This document shows, one piece after another, positions 19,724 to 28,935 of a stretch of DNA of 64,000 nucleotides. Source of the stretch: Pseudomonas sp. 8O (GTDB lineage Bacteria; Pseudomonadota; Gammaproteobacteria; Pseudomonadales; Pseudomonadaceae); assembly GCF_902506495.1 (NCBI RefSeq), contig NZ_LR733264.1:434001-498000 (forward strand). Direction: 5' to 3'. The notes beneath the pieces are model-generated. The model saw only the letters and a list, made by a program, of their open reading frames with translations. It searched no databases and was not told the origin of the DNA. Every line of letters begins with the position of its first letter. Within the stretch, counting starts at the first letter, position 1. The position numbers and the translations under genes are program-made.

Positions 19724-20760
19724 CCTCATCTTTTTCGACGCGCCCATTGTTCATCGCACTGGGCCTGTTGCTAGTGCTCGTGCTGTGGCTCTCGCTGGCG
19801 CTCGGGCCGGTCGGTCTGCCACTGGGCGATACCATGCGTGCTGCGTTGCGTTTGCTGGGCCTACCTCTCACGGCGGATGCGTCGGTACAGCAGGCCGAAT
19901 TGATCCTGTCGCAGATACGCATGCCGCGCACCTTGCTCGGGCTGGCCGTAGGCATGGTGCTGGCACTCTGTGGCGTGGCGATGCAGGGGCTGTTTCGCAA
20001 TCCATTGGCCGACCCCGGTTTGGTCGGCGTTTCCAGCGGCGCCGCGCTGGGCGCTGCGGTGGCCATTGTCGGCGGCGCCGCATTCGGTGGTTTACCGGAG
20101 GCCTTCGCGCCCTATTTGTTGTCGGCCTGTGCCTTCGTCGGTGGCTTGCTGGTCACGGCGCTGGTCTATCGCCTGGGCCAGCGTGACGGGCAAACCAACG
20201 TGGCGACCATGTTGTTGGCGGGCATCGCCTTGACCGCACTCGCGGGGGCGGCCATCGGTCTGTTCACCTACCTGGCGGACGATGCGACCCTGCGCACCCT
20301 GACCTTCTGGAACCTGGGCAGCCTCAATGGCGCCAGTTACGCACGGCTCTGGCCGTTGTTGCTGGCCACGCTGGCCGTGGCGCTGTGGTTGCCGCGACGG
20401 GCACGGGCGTTGAACGCGCTGCTGCTGGGCGAGTCGGAGGCGCGTCATCTTGGTTTCGATGTGGAGAGCCTCAAGCGCGAGCTGGTGTTCTGCACTGCAC
20501 TGGGTGTCGGTGCTGCGGTGGCGGCCGCCGGCTTGATCGGTTTCATCGGCCTTGTGGTGCCGCATCTGATGCGCTTGCTGGTGGGGCCTGATCATCGCCT
20601 GTTGCTCCCTGCATCCGCGCTCGCCGGTGCGAGTCTGTTGCTGCTGGCCGACCTGATCGCGCGCCTGGCGCTGGCCCCTGCGGAGTTGCCGATCGGCATT
20701 GTCACGGCGCTGATTGGTGCGCCGTTCTTTCTTTATCTGCTGGTGCGGGGGCGAAGCTGA
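19720..20760 (+). CDS. phuU: Haem ABC transporter permease
   Basis: FecCD/BtuC-type inner-membrane permease of 346 residues with about ten hydrophobic segments. It shows [43 protein letters not shown], and the ATPase-contact loop near [12 protein letters not shown]. The tail [19 protein letters not shown] is typical. It works as a dimer with two PhuV subunits. Overlaps phuT by 4 bp and phuV by 1 bp, so the importer is translated as a coupled set. Confidence 0.95.
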   Translation: MTSSFSTRPLFIALGLLLVLVLWLSLALGPVGLPLGDTMRAALRLLGLPLTADASVQQAELILSQIRMPRTLLGLAVGMVLALCGVAMQGLFRNPLADPGLVGVSSGAALGAAVAIVGGAAFGGLPEAFAPYLLSACAFVGGLLVTALVYRLGQRDGQTNVATMLLAGIALTALAGAAIGLFTYLADDATLRTLTFWNLGSLNGASYARLWPLLLATLAVALWLPRRARALNALLLGESEARHLGFDVESLKRELVFCTALGVGAAVAAAGLIGFIGLVVPHLMRLLVGPDHRLLLPASALAGASLLLLADLIARLALAPAELPIGIVTALIGAPFFLYLLVRGRS

Positions 20761-21527
20761 TGCTGCGGGTTGAACAGCTGGAAGTCCGCCGCGGCCAGGG
20801 CGTGGTGCTCAGTGGCATCGATCTGCAGTTGCACCCCGGCGAAGTGCTGGGTGTGCTGGGGCCCAACGGCGCGGGCAAGAGCACTTTGCTGGCGGCGATG
20901 ACCGGCGAGCTGCCGGCCAGCGCCGGGCAGGTGACGCTGGATCAGCGCGCGCTCGATGACTGGGCCGGGCCGGAGCGGGCCAGGCGTCTGGCCGTGTTGC
21001 CGCAGAGTTCCAGTCTGAATTTCGCCTTTCGTGTCGAGGAAGTGGTCGCCATGGGCCGCCTGCCGCATGACAGCGGGCGCGTGCGCGACGCGCAGATCGT
21101 GCAGCAGGCGTTGCTGGCAGCCGATGCTGTTCACCTAGCGGGGCGCAGCTACCTGGCGTTGTCCGGCGGCGAGCGCCAGCGCGTGCACCTGGCGCGGGTG
21201 CTGGCGCAGCTGTGGCCGGGCGGCGAGGGGCAGACCCTGCTGCTCGATGAGCCGACCTCGATGCTCGATCCGCTGCATCAGCACACCTGCCTGCAGGCGG
21301 TTCGCCGTCTGGCCGAATCCGGCGCGGCGGTACTGGTGATCCTCCATGATCTCAATCTGGCCGCGCGCTACTGCGATCGCCTATTGTTGCTGGAACAGGG
21401 CAGGGCGCATGCGCTGGGTACCCCTGCCGAAGTGTTGCGTGCCGAGCCCCTGCAGGCCGTGTTCGGTCTGGAAGTGCTGGTGCAGACTCATCCCGAACGC
21501 GGCCACCCGCTGATCGTCGCGCGCTGA
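20760..21527 (+). CDS. phuV: Haem ABC transporter ATP-binding protein
   Basis: Cytoplasmic ATPase driving haem import. The 255 residues show Walker [11 protein letters not shown]-loop LPQSSSLNF, the signature [17 protein letters not shown], Walker [12 protein letters not shown], and H-loop [12 protein letters not shown]. HmuV/PhuV family length. Starts in the TGATG overlap with phuU. Confidence 0.95.
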   Translation: MLRVEQLEVRRGQGVVLSGIDLQLHPGEVLGVLGPNGAGKSTLLAAMTGELPASAGQVTLDQRALDDWAGPERARRLAVLPQSSSLNFAFRVEEVVAMGRLPHDSGRVRDAQIVQQALLAADAVHLAGRSYLALSGGERQRVHLARVLAQLWPGGEGQTLLLDEPTSMLDPLHQHTCLQAVRRLAESGAAVLVILHDLNLAARYCDRLLLLEQGRAHALGTPAEVLRAEPLQAVFGLEVLVQTHPERGHPLIVAR

Positions 21528-21542
21528 ATCTTGGAAACCCCG

Positions 21543-22427
21543 ATGCGAGTCGTTCTGTTGAGCTGTCTGATGCTGCTGGCCGCCTGTCAGAGTCGAAATG
21601 TGCTGCCACCGCCGGCGCCGCTCGCTCCACTGGGGCATGAGCATGCCGATCTGGGGCGTATCGTCGATCTGGTCAGCGGGCAGAGCGTCAGCCCTGAGCA
21701 ACTGCTGAGTCGTCTTGCGCCGGCTCAGCGGGTACTGGTCGGCGAGCAGCACGACAATCCCGATCACCATGCCTTGCAGCTCTGGCTGTCGCGCGAGCTA
21801 TCCAGGTTGCGCCCGCAGGGCAGCGTGCTGATGGAGATGCTCAACCCCGATCAGCAGAACAAGGTCGATCAGGCCCAGAAAACCGTGCGCGCAGGGCAGG
21901 CGATTACCGATCCGTTCGACGCCCTGGCCTGGCAGCCGGGATGGGGCTGGTCGCTTTACGGGCCGCTGGTGTTGCATCAATTGCGTCAGCCCTATCCCTT
22001 GCTCGCGGCCAATCTGGATCGTACCGAGATCATGCAGATTTATCGCCAGCGGCCGACGCTTGCGGGGGAGCGCTCAGGTGCAGCCGAGGTGCAGGCGCGT
22101 TTGCTGGCCGATATCCGCGAGTCGCACTGCGGCCTGCTGCCGGACAGCCAGTTGCCGGCGATGCTGGCCGTGCAGCAGCAGCGTGACCGGCGCATGGCCG
22201 AGGCGCTGATGGCGGCGCCGCAGCCAAGCCTGCTGCTGGCCGGCGCCTTTCATGCGCGCAAGGACCTCGGCGTCCCCTTGCATCTGGCCGACCTTGGCGC
22301 GCAGGCTGGCAGCGCGGTGCTGATATTGGCTGAAGTCGGTCGCTCGGTGGACGCCTCCATGGCCGATTACGTCTGGTTCACTGCCGCGCAGCCGGAGCAG
22401 GATCACTGCGCCAAACTGCGACCCTAG
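21543..22427 (+). CDS. ChaN/PhuW-like lipoprotein
   Basis: A 294-residue lipoprotein with signal MRVVLLSCLMLLAAC, the last cysteine being the lipidation site (lipobox LAAC). The ChaN-family core has VLVGEQHDNPDHH, LMEMLNPDQQ, and the late LAGAFHARKDLGVPLHL, where histidines sit. Campylobacter ChaN binds cofacial haem. It is the last gene after phuV (15 bp gap), the place of phuW in P. aeruginosa, so a haem-related envelope role is likely. ATG 21543 gives a clean signal; an in-frame TTG at 21531 is less likely. Confidence 0.88.
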   Translation: MRVVLLSCLMLLAACQSRNVLPPPAPLAPLGHEHADLGRIVDLVSGQSVSPEQLLSRLAPAQRVLVGEQHDNPDHHALQLWLSRELSRLRPQGSVLMEMLNPDQQNKVDQAQKTVRAGQAITDPFDALAWQPGWGWSLYGPLVLHQLRQPYPLLAANLDRTEIMQIYRQRPTLAGERSGAAEVQARLLADIRESHCGLLPDSQLPAMLAVQQQRDRRMAEALMAAPQPSLLLAGAFHARKDLGVPLHLADLGAQAGSAVLILAEVGRSVDASMADYVWFTAAQPEQDHCAKLRP

Positions 22428-22488
22428 CCGCCTTTCGTGAGCTGCCTGCACGGTATCCTCGGCGCTTTGCCGATTCGGAGCCTGGCCT

Positions 22489-22896
22489 ATGTCCACAGAC
22501 GTTCGCGACCTGCTGCAAGGTTATTTCAACGCCCTCAATGATCGGGATATCCGCGCCTGCCTGTCGCTGGTCAGCGACGGACTGATTCTGGAGCCCAATC
22601 AGGGTTTCACCGAGCATGGGCGCGATGCATTCGCGGCTTTTCTGGAACGGCAGCTGCATTGCTATCGCGAGATGATCGAGTCGCTGGTGATCCTGGTCGA
22701 ACCACAGGGGCGACATGCGGCCTGCGAGTACCGCGTTATCGGCGAGTACCTGGCTACCGATGATGGCCTGCCGGAGGCCTGCGGGCAGCGTTACGAGATG
22801 CGCGTCGGCGCCTTCTTCGAGATCCAGGACGGGCTGATCGCACGCATCAGCCTGCATTTCAATTTGCCGGACTGGCTGGCGCAGGTCGACGACTGA
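22489..22896 (+). CDS. NTF2-like (SnoaL/ketosteroid-isomerase fold) protein
   Basis: A 135-residue protein with the NTF2 pattern: an N-terminal helix VRDLLQGYFNALNDRDIRACLSLVSD, then strands ending in MRVGAFFEIQDGLIARISLHFNLPDWL. These folds bind small hydrophobic ligands or act as small enzymes; no substrate can be named. It stands between the haem operon and the PrrF sRNA, 61 bp after the lipoprotein gene, and may belong to the same transcript. Confidence 0.85.
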   Translation: MSTDVRDLLQGYFNALNDRDIRACLSLVSDGLILEPNQGFTEHGRDAFAAFLERQLHCYREMIESLVILVEPQGRHAACEYRVIGEYLATDDGLPEACGQRYEMRVGAFFEIQDGLIARISLHFNLPDWLAQVDD

Positions 22897-22947
22897 GGTC
22901 CGCTGCGGACGTTGTGCCGGGTGCAGCAGGGCACACTTTCGGCCAGG

Positions 22948-23063
22948 CAAAAAAAGACCCGGCAAGAGCCGGGTCAATAACCGTGATTAGCCTGATGAGG
23001 AGATAATCTGAAGAGTCCGACTGAATGGTCTCTTTAGCTTATCGGCTGATCTCGCGACCAGTT
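22948..23063 (-). ncRNA. prrF: PrrF iron-responsive small RNA
   Basis: About 115 nt on the minus strand. It starts near ACTGGTCGCGAGATCAGCC and contains the conserved PrrF core, recognisable by CAGTCGGACTCTTCAGATT, ATCTCCTCATCAGG and CTAATCACGG. It ends in a terminator with arms GACCCGGC and GCCGGGTC (22956-22975) and TTTTTTTG. PrrF is made under iron starvation and represses mRNAs of non-essential iron proteins. Only one copy is present here, whereas P. aeruginosa has two in tandem. Confidence 0.93.
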
Positions 23064-23068
23064 GAGAT

Positions 23069-23087
23069 AATAATAACAATTCTCATT
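23069..23087. promoter_or_regulatory. Fur box over the prrF promoter
   Basis: AATAATAACAATTCTCATT, a good 19-bp Fur site. It lies between the -35 and -10 elements of prrF, so iron-loaded Fur would block transcription. Confidence 0.85.
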
Positions 23088-23097
23088 CCATAGTCAA
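23070..23097 (-). promoter_or_regulatory. Promoter of prrF
   Basis: On the minus strand TTGACT (23097-23092), a 16-bp spacer, then TATTAT (23075-23070); transcription would begin near 23063. Confidence 0.75.
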
Positions 23098-23142
23098 TGC
23101 CCTTTTGAGAACTTTTCTCAGAAAGTTTTTGCCGGGCTCATA

Positions 23143-23170
23143 AATGCAAAACCCGGCTCTGGGCCGGGTT
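23143..23170 (-). terminator. Terminator of the cyclic-nucleotide-domain gene
   Basis: AACCCGGC-TCTGG-GCCGGGTT stem at 23150-23170, followed on the minus strand by TTGCATTTA. It lies 20 bp after the stop and separates that gene from prrF. Confidence 0.7.
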
Positions 23171-23189
23171 CGCTGATGCGGGTGGAGAC

Positions 23190-23987
23190 TCAGGATTCCC
23201 CAGGCAAGCGCAGTTGAGTGACTTCCTTGTTCAGCAGATCGATGCGTCGAGCCATGCTCTCGATCAGGCTGTGAGCGATGCGCGGGTTGCTTTGCATCAG
23301 GCTGAGGAATTGCTCCTTGGGAATCACCATGACCGTGCAAGGTTCGCTGGCGACCACCGTGGCGCTGCGCTTCTCGCGAGTGAATACCGCCATGGCGCCG
23401 AAGATTTCGTCCTTTTGCACATCGCCGACCTTCTGGCCGTCGACGTAGGCCTCGGCGTGGCCCTCGATGATGATGAACACGTGGTCGGCTTCATCGCCCT
23501 GATGAATCAGCTCCTCGCCGGCAGCGAAATGCTGGAAGCCGGTCGCCGGACGGATCTCCGGTTGTTTCAGGCGTGCCAGTGCGTCGGACAGCAGAGCGGT
23601 GTGGCCGATCAGATATTGAATGAACTGTTCCTGGCGCTGCTCGCTGGCATAGATGTGCTGGAACGTTTCGCTGCGCGAGTAGGGAATCAGGCTGATGGGT
23701 TCTTCACTGCTGTAGCGGCAGGAGGGGAGGTCGATGCCCTGGCGCAGGCCGACCAGATCGCCCTCCTGCAGATAGAACAGCGGGCGTTCATCAACCAGCG
23801 CATGCAGCAGCCCGTTCTCGATGATGAACAGCTGGTTGCCAGGCAGTACCTGAGCCAGATCATCGACACGCTCCAGACGTAGCGGCTCACCCGCGGGTTG
23901 CAGCCCTTCCAGCAGCTGAGTGGGGATACTCTGCAGGCGATTGATCAACTGATCGGCGTAGGCCGGTTGCTCCCCGAGTAAATACAT
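23190..23987 (-). CDS. cbpA: Cyclic nucleotide-binding domain protein (CbpA-like)
   Basis: A 265-residue protein with a C-terminal cNMP domain (about 165-260: GEELIHQGDEADHVFIIIEGHAEAY..., KRSATVVA). An N-terminal half shows a weaker relation to the same fold (QLFIIENGLLHALVDERPLFYLQEGDLVGLR). No DNA-binding domain is seen. In P. aeruginosa the gene beside prrF encodes CbpA, a cAMP-binding protein; position and architecture match. The usual FGE ribose-contact glutamate is replaced (FGAMA). ATG 23987 has AGGA upstream. Confidence 0.85.
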   Translation of the reverse strand: MYLLGEQPAYADQLINRLQSIPTQLLEGLQPAGEPLRLERVDDLAQVLPGNQLFIIENGLLHALVDERPLFYLQEGDLVGLRQGIDLPSCRYSSEEPISLIPYSRSETFQHIYASEQRQEQFIQYLIGHTALLSDALARLKQPEIRPATGFQHFAAGEELIHQGDEADHVFIIIEGHAEAYVDGQKVGDVQKDEIFGAMAVFTREKRSATVVASEPCTVMVIPKEQFLSLMQSNPRIAHSLIESMARRIDLLNKEVTQLRLPGES

Positions 23988-24092
23988 AACCGTAATTCCT
24001 TGAACTGGCTGGACTGGCTGACCACACGAAGGTCCCTGAAACAATAGGCTGTGCGGCTCTTCGAGTAAATCACCTTGCGCTGGTGTTGTGAG

Positions 24093-24365
24093 CTAGCTCT
24101 TGTTGTGGCCTTGGGCTTCGTCCAGCTTGCCGTTCAGTTCGGCCTTGTGTGCGGGGGGGAGCTCACTCCAATGCACATTGAGCAGAGCTCCCTCGATGGC
24201 GTAAAGCAGCACCTTGGATGCGCGAAAACCGCGCGCTCTGACTGCGCGATAGGCTCCCACAGCGCCATAGCGACGCAGGTCGTTGGCGCTGTGAATCCCC
24301 ACGGCGTGCAGCCACTGCGCCGAGGTCTTGCCCAGGTTTTTCAAGTGTTGCAGTTCGTCGTTCAT
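24093..24365 (-). CDS. TfoX C-terminal domain protein
   Basis: A 90-residue protein made only of the TfoX/Sxy C-terminal helix-hairpin-helix-like domain. Key features are LKNLGKTSAQWLHAVGIHSANDLRRYGAVGAYRAVRARG in pieces and KVLLYAIEGALLNVHW. It lacks the N-terminal competence domain of full TfoX. Role unknown; such stand-alone domains are widespread. ATG 24365 follows GGAGG; the longer reading upstream has no family match. Confidence 0.88.
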   Translation of the reverse strand: MNDELQHLKNLGKTSAQWLHAVGIHSANDLRRYGAVGAYRAVRARGFRASKVLLYAIEGALLNVHWSELPPAHKAELNGKLDEAQGHNKS

Positions 24366-24465
24366 CGGGCCTCCATGCGTGCGGGTGAAAGGTTCACGTT
24401 GGCGTGCCTGCCAAAAAGTGTAGCGGCCAATTGCCTGAGTGCTTCGCGTCGTCATTCGTAGAGGT

Positions 24466-24810
24466 CTACTTGGTGCGATAGCGCAGGCGGGTACCGAAAT
24501 TGACCGACATGAGAATCTCGTCAGCGGTCAGTTCGACGGGGAAGTAGGCGCCGGAAATCTGCGCGTGGGCCAGGCTGGCGCCTTCGATCCTGGCGTTACG
24601 GAAATCCAGGCCGCGCAGGTCAGCCCCACGGAAGTAGGCATCGGTGAAATTGACGGCGTCGGTGTCCATGTTGCGCAGATCGAGCCCGCGAAAGTCGCCA
24701 CCGGACAGATCGACTTCCACGCCCTTCGGCTTCTGTGCATTGAAGCCCTTTACGTCGTCGTTGTGCAGGAGGTGGTAGAGCGGATGATCAAGCTGGCGTG
24801 GCTGACTCAT
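24466..24810 (-). CDS. Pentapeptide repeat protein
   Basis: A 114-residue protein with about seven consecutive A(D/N)LXX-type pentapeptides in residues 33-85 (VDLSG GDFRG LDLRN, AYFRG ADLRG LDFRN ARIEG ASLAH AQISG). This would form a short right-handed quadrilateral beta-helix. The C-terminal stretch ELTADEILMSVNFGTRLRY is a conserved tail. It is too short to be a Qnr-type gyrase mimic with certainty, and its role is unknown. No signal peptide. Confidence 0.85.
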   Translation of the reverse strand: MSQPRQLDHPLYHLLHNDDVKGFNAQKPKGVEVDLSGGDFRGLDLRNMDTDAVNFTDAYFRGADLRGLDFRNARIEGASLAHAQISGAYFPVELTADEILMSVNFGTRLRYRTK

Positions 24811-24897
24811 GGCGGATACCGGTTATGGCTTCACCGGCAGTATAGAAGTCCTGCCAGGGTTTGCCTGGCAGGGCGTGCCAACTGCTTGGGGCGATGC

Positions 24898-26460
24898 TCA
24901 GATCCCAGGCAGTCGTTGGCGAATCCGCTCGACCAGGCTGTCCAGGCTTGCGCTGTCATGTGTGTCGACGCGCTTGCTGTGGCTCTGTTCCTCGTCGTCG
25001 AGCGGCTCGCGGCTGGCTTGCTGGGCCTGGATCACTTCCAGCGTCGCATCGGACGGATCCTGGCCTTCGCTGCGGCGCTGCTCCAGCCAGCTGGCGATCA
25101 CGGCTTGCGGCGCATGGCAGTCGAGAATCAGGAAGGGCGCGCCGGTCTCTTCGGCTATTTCGCTGGCGGCCTGGCGTTGCGCTGCCTTGAGATAGGTTGC
25201 GTCGATCACCACGGGGAAGCCTGCCAGTAGTGTCTGGCGCGCCAGCTGATGCAGGCGCTGGTAGGTCGCCTGGCTGGCGTCAGCGCTGTAGATGCCGGCG
25301 GCCAACTGATCCTTGCCTTCGGCGCTCTGCTCGCCGAACAGGCGCTTGCGCTCGATGTCGGAGCGCAGGCGGATGGTGCCCAGCGCTTCCACCAGACGCA
25401 TGGCGACGTGGCTCTTGCCGACTGCCGAGACACCATGGGTGATGGCCAGGAAAGGCGATGGAATGGCGCTGTAGCTCTCCGCCAGTGCGGCATAGCCACG
25501 GTACTGACGCAGGATCACCGCCCGCTGCACCGAGTCCTGTTCCTGCCCCAGGCGGAACAATGCGACTTTGCCGCGGACCATGGCGCGGTAAGCCTTGTAG
25601 AAGTTCAGCAGTTGCAGGGCTGCATAATCGCCAGTGCGTTCCAGCCAGCCGCTTATGAAGCGTCGGGCCAGGCACTTGAGGCCGCGGTCTTCGAGGTCCA
25701 TGGCCAGGAAGGCGATATCTGCGGTGACGTCGGTGAAACGGAAGGGCTCGTTGAACTCGATGCAGTCGAACAGTACTACGCGGCCGTCGATCTGGGCGGC
25801 GTTACCCAGGTGAATGTCACCGTGGCATTCGCGAATGAACCCCTGCGCCTTGCGTTCGCTCAACAGTGGTTGCAGGCGTTCGTAGCTGGACTGGGCCCAC
25901 GCCTCGAGGGCATCGAGTTGCTGCAGGTCTGCCTTCTCGCTGAGCATCGGGCGAATCTGCTCGAAATTCTGCTGCACCGGAACCATGACCGCTTCTGCAC
26001 TACCCAGCGGATGTTCCTGCGGCACCTGCGGTGCGTCCAGGTGAAAGGTGGCGATCTGTTCGGCCAGGGCGTCGATATGAGCGTCGTTCAGCTCGCCGCG
26101 TGCCTGAATGGCGCTGAGCAGTTGTTCCTGCGGGAACTGGCGCATTTTCAGTGCGTATTCGATGGCGGGGGTGCTGCCGTCGAAGCTGGGAGCATTTTCA
26201 CTACCACCGATCGGCAATACGTCCAGATACAAATCCTGGGTCAGGCGCTGGTTGAGGCGCAGCTCTTCTTCGCAGAAATGACGACGTGCATCCAGCTCGG
26301 TGAAGTCGAGAAAACCGAAGTTGACCGGCTTTTTGATCTTGTAGGCGTAGGGGCCAGTGAGCAAAATCCAGGAAATGTGGGTCTCAATGACCTGAAACCC
26401 ATCCACGGGATGCGGATACAGGGCCGGGTTCTGCAATGCGGCAATCAGGGCTTGGCTCAC
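24898..26460 (-). CDS. Two-domain kinase: aminoglycoside-phosphotransferase-like + P-loop kinase
   Basis: The first half (about 1-320) is a protein-kinase-like/APH fold with the catalytic ECHGDIHLGN and metal-binding VLFDCIEFN motifs. The second half (about 340-500) is a P-loop kinase with Walker A ITHGVSAVGKSHVA, a LID-type LRSDIERKRLFG, and IDATYLK. No substrate is known for this fused family. The start GTG at 26460 is preferred because AAGGA stands 7 bp upstream and the downstream sequence SQALIAALQNP fits a beginning; the frame continues to 26529. It is divergent from ponB with 114 bp between. Confidence 0.85.
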   Translation of the reverse strand: MSQALIAALQNPALYPHPVDGFQVIETHISWILLTGPYAYKIKKPVNFGFLDFTELDARRHFCEEELRLNQRLTQDLYLDVLPIGGSENAPSFDGSTPAIEYALKMRQFPQEQLLSAIQARGELNDAHIDALAEQIATFHLDAPQVPQEHPLGSAEAVMVPVQQNFEQIRPMLSEKADLQQLDALEAWAQSSYERLQPLLSERKAQGFIRECHGDIHLGNAAQIDGRVVLFDCIEFNEPFRFTDVTADIAFLAMDLEDRGLKCLARRFISGWLERTGDYAALQLLNFYKAYRAMVRGKVALFRLGQEQDSVQRAVILRQYRGYAALAESYSAIPSPFLAITHGVSAVGKSHVAMRLVEALGTIRLRSDIERKRLFGEQSAEGKDQLAAGIYSADASQATYQRLHQLARQTLLAGFPVVIDATYLKAAQRQAASEIAEETGAPFLILDCHAPQAVIASWLEQRRSEGQDPSDATLEVIQAQQASREPLDDEEQSHSKRVDTHDSASLDSLVERIRQRLPGI

Positions 26461-26574
26461 GTTCGATCCTTGTTCTAGACGCTGTTCGAGCTGGGCATTA
26501 TGGCCGCTGTGAGCTGCTCTGCAAACCATCCAGGCGGCCTGCTGGCCCCCATGTAAAGTGCGTATAATCCCGCC

Positions 26575-28893
26575 ATGACTCGAAAACGCTCCCCCCGCTC
26601 AAACAAAAAATCCCGCTCATCCAGTATGCGTCCCTGGTTTGCCTGGGGCCTCAAGCTCGGTCTGGTTGGCCTGGTGATCCTGGCTGGCTTTGCCGTTTAT
26701 CTCGATGCCGTGGTGCAGGAGAAGTTCTCCGGCAAGCGCTGGACGGTGCCCGCGAAAGTCTACGCCAGGCCGCTCGAACTCTTCGTCGGGCAGAAGCTGG
26801 CCAAGGACGATTTCCTGCGTGAACTCGATGCGCTGGGCTACCGCCGCGAGAGCGCAGTCAATGGGCCGGGCGCAGTGTCGGTGGCCGGTAACAATATCGA
26901 GCTGCACAGTCGCGGCTTTCAGTTTTATGAAGGTGCCGAACCGTCACAGAAGGTGCGCGTGCGTTTCTCTGGCGATTACGTTGCCGGTCTGACCCAGGCC
27001 AACGGCGGCAATCTTGCCGTGGCACGCTTGGAGCCGCTGCTGATTGGCGGGCTTTATCCGGCGCATCAGGAGGATCGCATCCTGATCAAGCTGGATCAGG
27101 TGCCGGCCTATCTGATCGATGCGCTGGTGGCGGTCGAGGATCGTGACTACTTCGATCACTTCGGCGTGTCGCCCAAGGGCATTGCCCGAGCGATGTGGAT
27201 CAACGCCACGTCCGGGCGCCTGGTGCAAGGCGGCAGTACTCTGACCCAGCAGTTGGTGAAGAACTTCTACCTGACCAACGAACGCACCCTGGTGCGTAAA
27301 GCCACCGAAGCGATGATGGCGGTGCTGCTCGAGCTGCACTACGACAAGCGCGAGATTCTCGAAGCCTATATGAACGAGGTATTTCTCGGGCAGGATGGCC
27401 AGCGCGCGGTGCATGGCTTCGGTCTGGCCAGCCAGTATTTCTTCAGTCAGCCGGTTTCCGAGCTGAAGCTGGAGCAGGTCGCGCTGCTGGTGGGCATGGT
27501 CAAGGGCCCCACCTACTTCAACCCACGGCGCAATCCCGAGCGAGCGCTGGCGCGCCGCAATCTGGTGCTCGATCTGCTTGCCGAACAAGGTTCGATCACC
27601 CCTGAGGAAGCGGCAGCAGCCAAACAGAAACCGCTCGGCGTGAGCTCGCGCGGCAGCATGGCTGACAGCTCGTTTCCGGCGTTCCTCGATCTGGTCAAGC
27701 GTCAGCTGCGTGAAGATTATCGTGAGCAGGATCTGACTGAAGAAGGCCTGCGTATCTTCACCAGCTTCGATCCGATTCTGCAGCTCAAGGCCGAAGAGGC
27801 GCTGGCCGAGACGCTCAAGCGCCTGGCCGGGCGCAAGGGCGTGGATGAAGTGCAGGCCGGTATGGTAGTGACCAACCCCGAGACCGGGGAAATTCAGGCA
27901 TTGATCGGCAGCCGCCAGCCACGCTTTGCCGGCTTCAACCGTGCGCTGGACGCCGTAAGGCCGATCGGTTCGCTGATCAAGCCGGCGATTTACCTGTCTG
28001 CATTGGAGCGTCCGAGTCAGTACACCCTGACCAGTTGGCTGGAGGATGAAGCGTTCTCCATCAAGGGCCAGGATGGCCAGGTCTGGACGCCACAAAATTA
28101 CGACCGCAAGGCTCATGGCACCATCTACCTGTATCAGGGGTTGGCGCAGTCCTACAACCTGTCCACGGCCAAGCTCGGCCTGGAGATCGGCGTGCCCAAT
28201 GTGCTCAAGACGCTCGAGCGACTGGGCGTCGAGCGCAAGTGGCCGGCCTATCCGTCGATGCTGCTTGGTGCGGGGGCTCTGACGCCGATGGAAGTGGCAG
28301 GTATGTACCAGACTCTGGCCAACGGAGGCTTCAATACGCCCTTGCGTGGCATTCGCAGTGTGCTGACAGCCGACGGCGAACCGCTCGGTCGTTATCCATT
28401 CCAGATCCAGCAGCGCTTCGATCCGGGTGCCATCTATCTGGTGCAGAACGCCATGCAGCGCACCATGCGTGAAGGCACTGGTCGTTCGGTATACAGCCAG
28501 CTGCCCAGCTCGCTGAACCTGGCGGGCAAGACCGGTACCAGTAATGACTCCCGCGACAGCTGGTTCGCTGGCTTCAGTCAGGATCTACTGTCGGTGGTGT
28601 GGCTGGGGCGTGACGACAACGGTCCGACCCCGTTGACCGGCGCGACCGGCGCCCTGCAGGTCTGGACCGGGTTCATGCGCAAGGCGGATCCGCTGCCGCT
28701 GGATATGCCGATGCCGGACAACGTCACCCAGGCCTGGGTGGATCGTCAGACGGGTCTGGGCTCGGCTTCGGGCTGCCCGAATGCGGTACAGATGCCTTAT
28801 ATTCGCGGCAGTGAACCTGCCGCCGGTTCCGCGTGCGGTATCCAGGCGCCAGTCGATTCGGTGATGGACTGGGTGCGAGGCTGGTTGGAATAA
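26575..28893 (+). CDS. ponB: Penicillin-binding protein 1B
   Basis: Bifunctional class A PBP that polymerises and cross-links peptidoglycan at the periplasmic face. The 772 residues have a basic cytoplasmic tail, one membrane anchor (about 24-43), and a UvrB-domain-2-like segment. A glycosyltransferase domain follows (VAVEDRDYFDHFG, catalytic E188; GGSTLTQQLVKNFYL; YMNEVFLGQ). The transpeptidase has the active SLIK (S466, K469), SYN, and KTGTS motifs. The lipoprotein partner gene follows 42 bp later, so enzyme and activator are co-expressed. Confidence 0.97.
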   Translation: MTRKRSPRSNKKSRSSSMRPWFAWGLKLGLVGLVILAGFAVYLDAVVQEKFSGKRWTVPAKVYARPLELFVGQKLAKDDFLRELDALGYRRESAVNGPGAVSVAGNNIELHSRGFQFYEGAEPSQKVRVRFSGDYVAGLTQANGGNLAVARLEPLLIGGLYPAHQEDRILIKLDQVPAYLIDALVAVEDRDYFDHFGVSPKGIARAMWINATSGRLVQGGSTLTQQLVKNFYLTNERTLVRKATEAMMAVLLELHYDKREILEAYMNEVFLGQDGQRAVHGFGLASQYFFSQPVSELKLEQVALLVGMVKGPTYFNPRRNPERALARRNLVLDLLAEQGSITPEEAAAAKQKPLGVSSRGSMADSSFPAFLDLVKRQLREDYREQDLTEEGLRIFTSFDPILQLKAEEALAETLKRLAGRKGVDEVQAGMVVTNPETGEIQALIGSRQPRFAGFNRALDAVRPIGSLIKPAIYLSALERPSQYTLTSWLEDEAFSIKGQDGQVWTPQNYDRKAHGTIYLYQGLAQSYNLSTAKLGLEIGVPNVLKTLERLGVERKWPAYPSMLLGAGALTPMEVAGMYQTLANGGFNTPLRGIRSVLTADGEPLGRYPFQIQQRFDPGAIYLVQNAMQRTMREGTGRSVYSQLPSSLNLAGKTGTSNDSRDSWFAGFSQDLLSVVWLGRDDNGPTPLTGATGALQVWTGFMRKADPLPLDMPMPDNVTQAWVDRQTGLGSASGCPNAVQMPYIRGSEPAAGSACGIQAPVDSVMDWVRGWLE

Positions 28894-28935
28894 CGGCCGG
28901 GTCGAGTGATTCGGTGTGACCTAAGAGGATTGGAT

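Noticed and set aside
26944..28116. 390-residue minus-strand frame inside ponB
   Set aside because: The plus strand carries all glycosyltransferase and transpeptidase motifs.
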